Shown here in pieces: positions 13,740 through 14,373 of a DNA stretch of 14,373 nt; position 1 is the stretch's first letter; each line of letters opens with the position of its first letter. The translations under genes were made by a program, and so were the position numbers. The notes below the pieces were generated by a model. The model was given only the letters and a program-made list of their open reading frames with translations. It was not told the DNA's origin and made no database searches. The stretch lies in contig JAJYBE010000022.1 of assembly GCA_021779205.1 (NCBI GenBank), positions 1 through 14,373 on the forward strand, given 5' to 3'. The DNA is from a bacterium (GTDB lineage Bacteria; Patescibacteriota; Minisyncoccia; Moranbacterales; UBA2206).

Positions 13740-14373
13740 ATGTATGAAATAATTTGTTTCGGTTCGGCGGGAAAAGATATTTTTTTTCCGACAAAAAATG
13801 GCGACATCATTGAAACGCCAGAAGACCTAGCTAGCCAGAAAAAAATTGCTTTTGAGCTTGGCGCAAAGATAAAGATTGAGGAGCGGTTTGAATCTTTGGG
13901 TGGATGTGCCGCCAATGTGGCGATTGGACTTTCTCGTTTGGGGATAAGGGCGACTTGCGTTTCAAATATTGGGGATGACGCGATTGGCGAGTGGATAATT
14001 GGCGAACTGGCAAATAATAATATTAAATCTGACTTTATCAACAAAGAAGTTGGAAAAAAAAGTGATTTGTCGGCTATTGTTGTGGATGAGAAAAGCGCCG
14101 ATAGAGTGATTTTTACCAATAAAAATTCCAGCGGGAAATTAAAATTGGATCGCGAAAAATTCAAAGATGCAAAATGGTTTTTTATCAGCGATGTTCATGG
14201 CGATTGGGAATTTCAAGTGGAAGAAATAATTAAAATAGCGCAAGAAGATAAAAAAAAGATCGCATTCAATCCGCGCGAGGTGTATATAAAAGAAAATTCG
14301 TGCGAAGTTATCAACGCTGTAAAACATTGCGAATTGGTTTTTCTCAATAAAGACGAAGCAATTGAAATTATTT
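13740..14373 (+). CDS. PfkB/ribokinase-family sugar kinase, 3' end outside window
   Basis: The first 211 residues are present; the frame is open to the last base. The N-terminus MYEIICFGSAGKDIFF fits the first strand of the ribokinase fold. The family's signature 1 region reads ESLGGCAANVAIGLSRLGI (51-69), followed by VSNIGDDAIGEWI (74-86). FNPREVYI (176-183) and LVFLNKDEAIEI (199-210) fit the central strands that precede the anion-hole and catalytic GAGD region, which is not in the window. The substrate cannot be read from this part. Placement directly after pgk-eno-gpmI suggests a sugar-phosphate such as fructose-6-phosphate, but ribose, adenosine or other substrates are equally allowed by the family. 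The start is the ATG at 13740, after a TATTTTT context; a second Met does not occur nearby. Cotranscription with gpmI is likely (25-base gap). Confidence 0.85.
   Translation, partial: MYEIICFGSAGKDIFFPTKNGDIIETPEDLASQKKIAFELGAKIKIEERFESLGGCAANVAIGLSRLGIRATCVSNIGDDAIGEWIIGELANNNIKSDFINKEVGKKSDLSAIVVDEKSADRVIFTNKNSSGKLKLDREKFKDAKWFFISDVHGDWEFQVEEIIKIAQEDKKKIAFNPREVYIKENSCEVINAVKHCELVFLNKDEAIEII

Noticed and set aside
13727..14164. Minus-strand 145-codon frame over the kinase gene
   Set aside because: The plus strand has a clear PfkB N-terminus with the GGCAANVAIG signature; the minus frame is its shadow.

Overview
This AT-rich window carries a compact, entirely plus-strand run of housekeeping genes. 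It looks like a Patescibacteria/CPR genome, probably of a Parcubacteria-type lineage. That placement is an inference from several traits: minimal versions of normally larger proteins (a delta subunit of 133 aa and a phosphoglycerate kinase of 347 aa), near absence of Shine-Dalgarno sequences, tight spacing, and the gene content. Reading frames are intact under the standard bacterial code, with TAA, TAG and one TGA used as stops. No transposons, CRISPR arrays, tRNA or rRNA genes were seen.

Positions 1-5569 hold an F-type ATP synthase operon in the usual order: atpE (3' end only), atpF, atpH, atpA, atpG, atpD, atpC. These encode the membrane c ring and stator b, then delta, alpha, gamma, beta and epsilon. 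Gene a (atpB) would lie upstream of the window. A perfect-arm hairpin separates atpE from atpF. Positions 5570-7361 hold groEL, with its own extended -10 promoter followed directly by a near-consensus CIRCE operator for the HrcA repressor. There is no groES beside it.

Positions 7362-7668 are the only sizeable non-coding stretch. It contains a promoter-like TTGACA element, then a segment closed by a long 19-position helix, then a strong intrinsic terminator, then a separate TATAAT promoter for galU. The best reading is an uncharacterised structured small RNA of about 150 nt. A 35-codon hydrophobic ORF lies inside it and suggests an alternative reading as a small membrane peptide or toxin-type mRNA.

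Positions 7669-14373 hold galU (UDP-glucose formation) and glyA (serine/glycine and one-carbon units), then the lower glycolytic genes pgk, eno and gpmI, then the start of a PfkB-family sugar kinase cut by the window end. pgk, gpmI and eno catalyse consecutive steps from 1,3-bisphosphoglycerate to phosphoenolpyruvate. Serine for GlyA is normally drawn from 3-phosphoglycerate. eno and gpmI overlap by one base, and an extra promoter lies at the end of pgk. Together the window links ATP synthesis or hydrolysis, protein folding and substrate-level ATP generation in a streamlined, probably fermentative cell.
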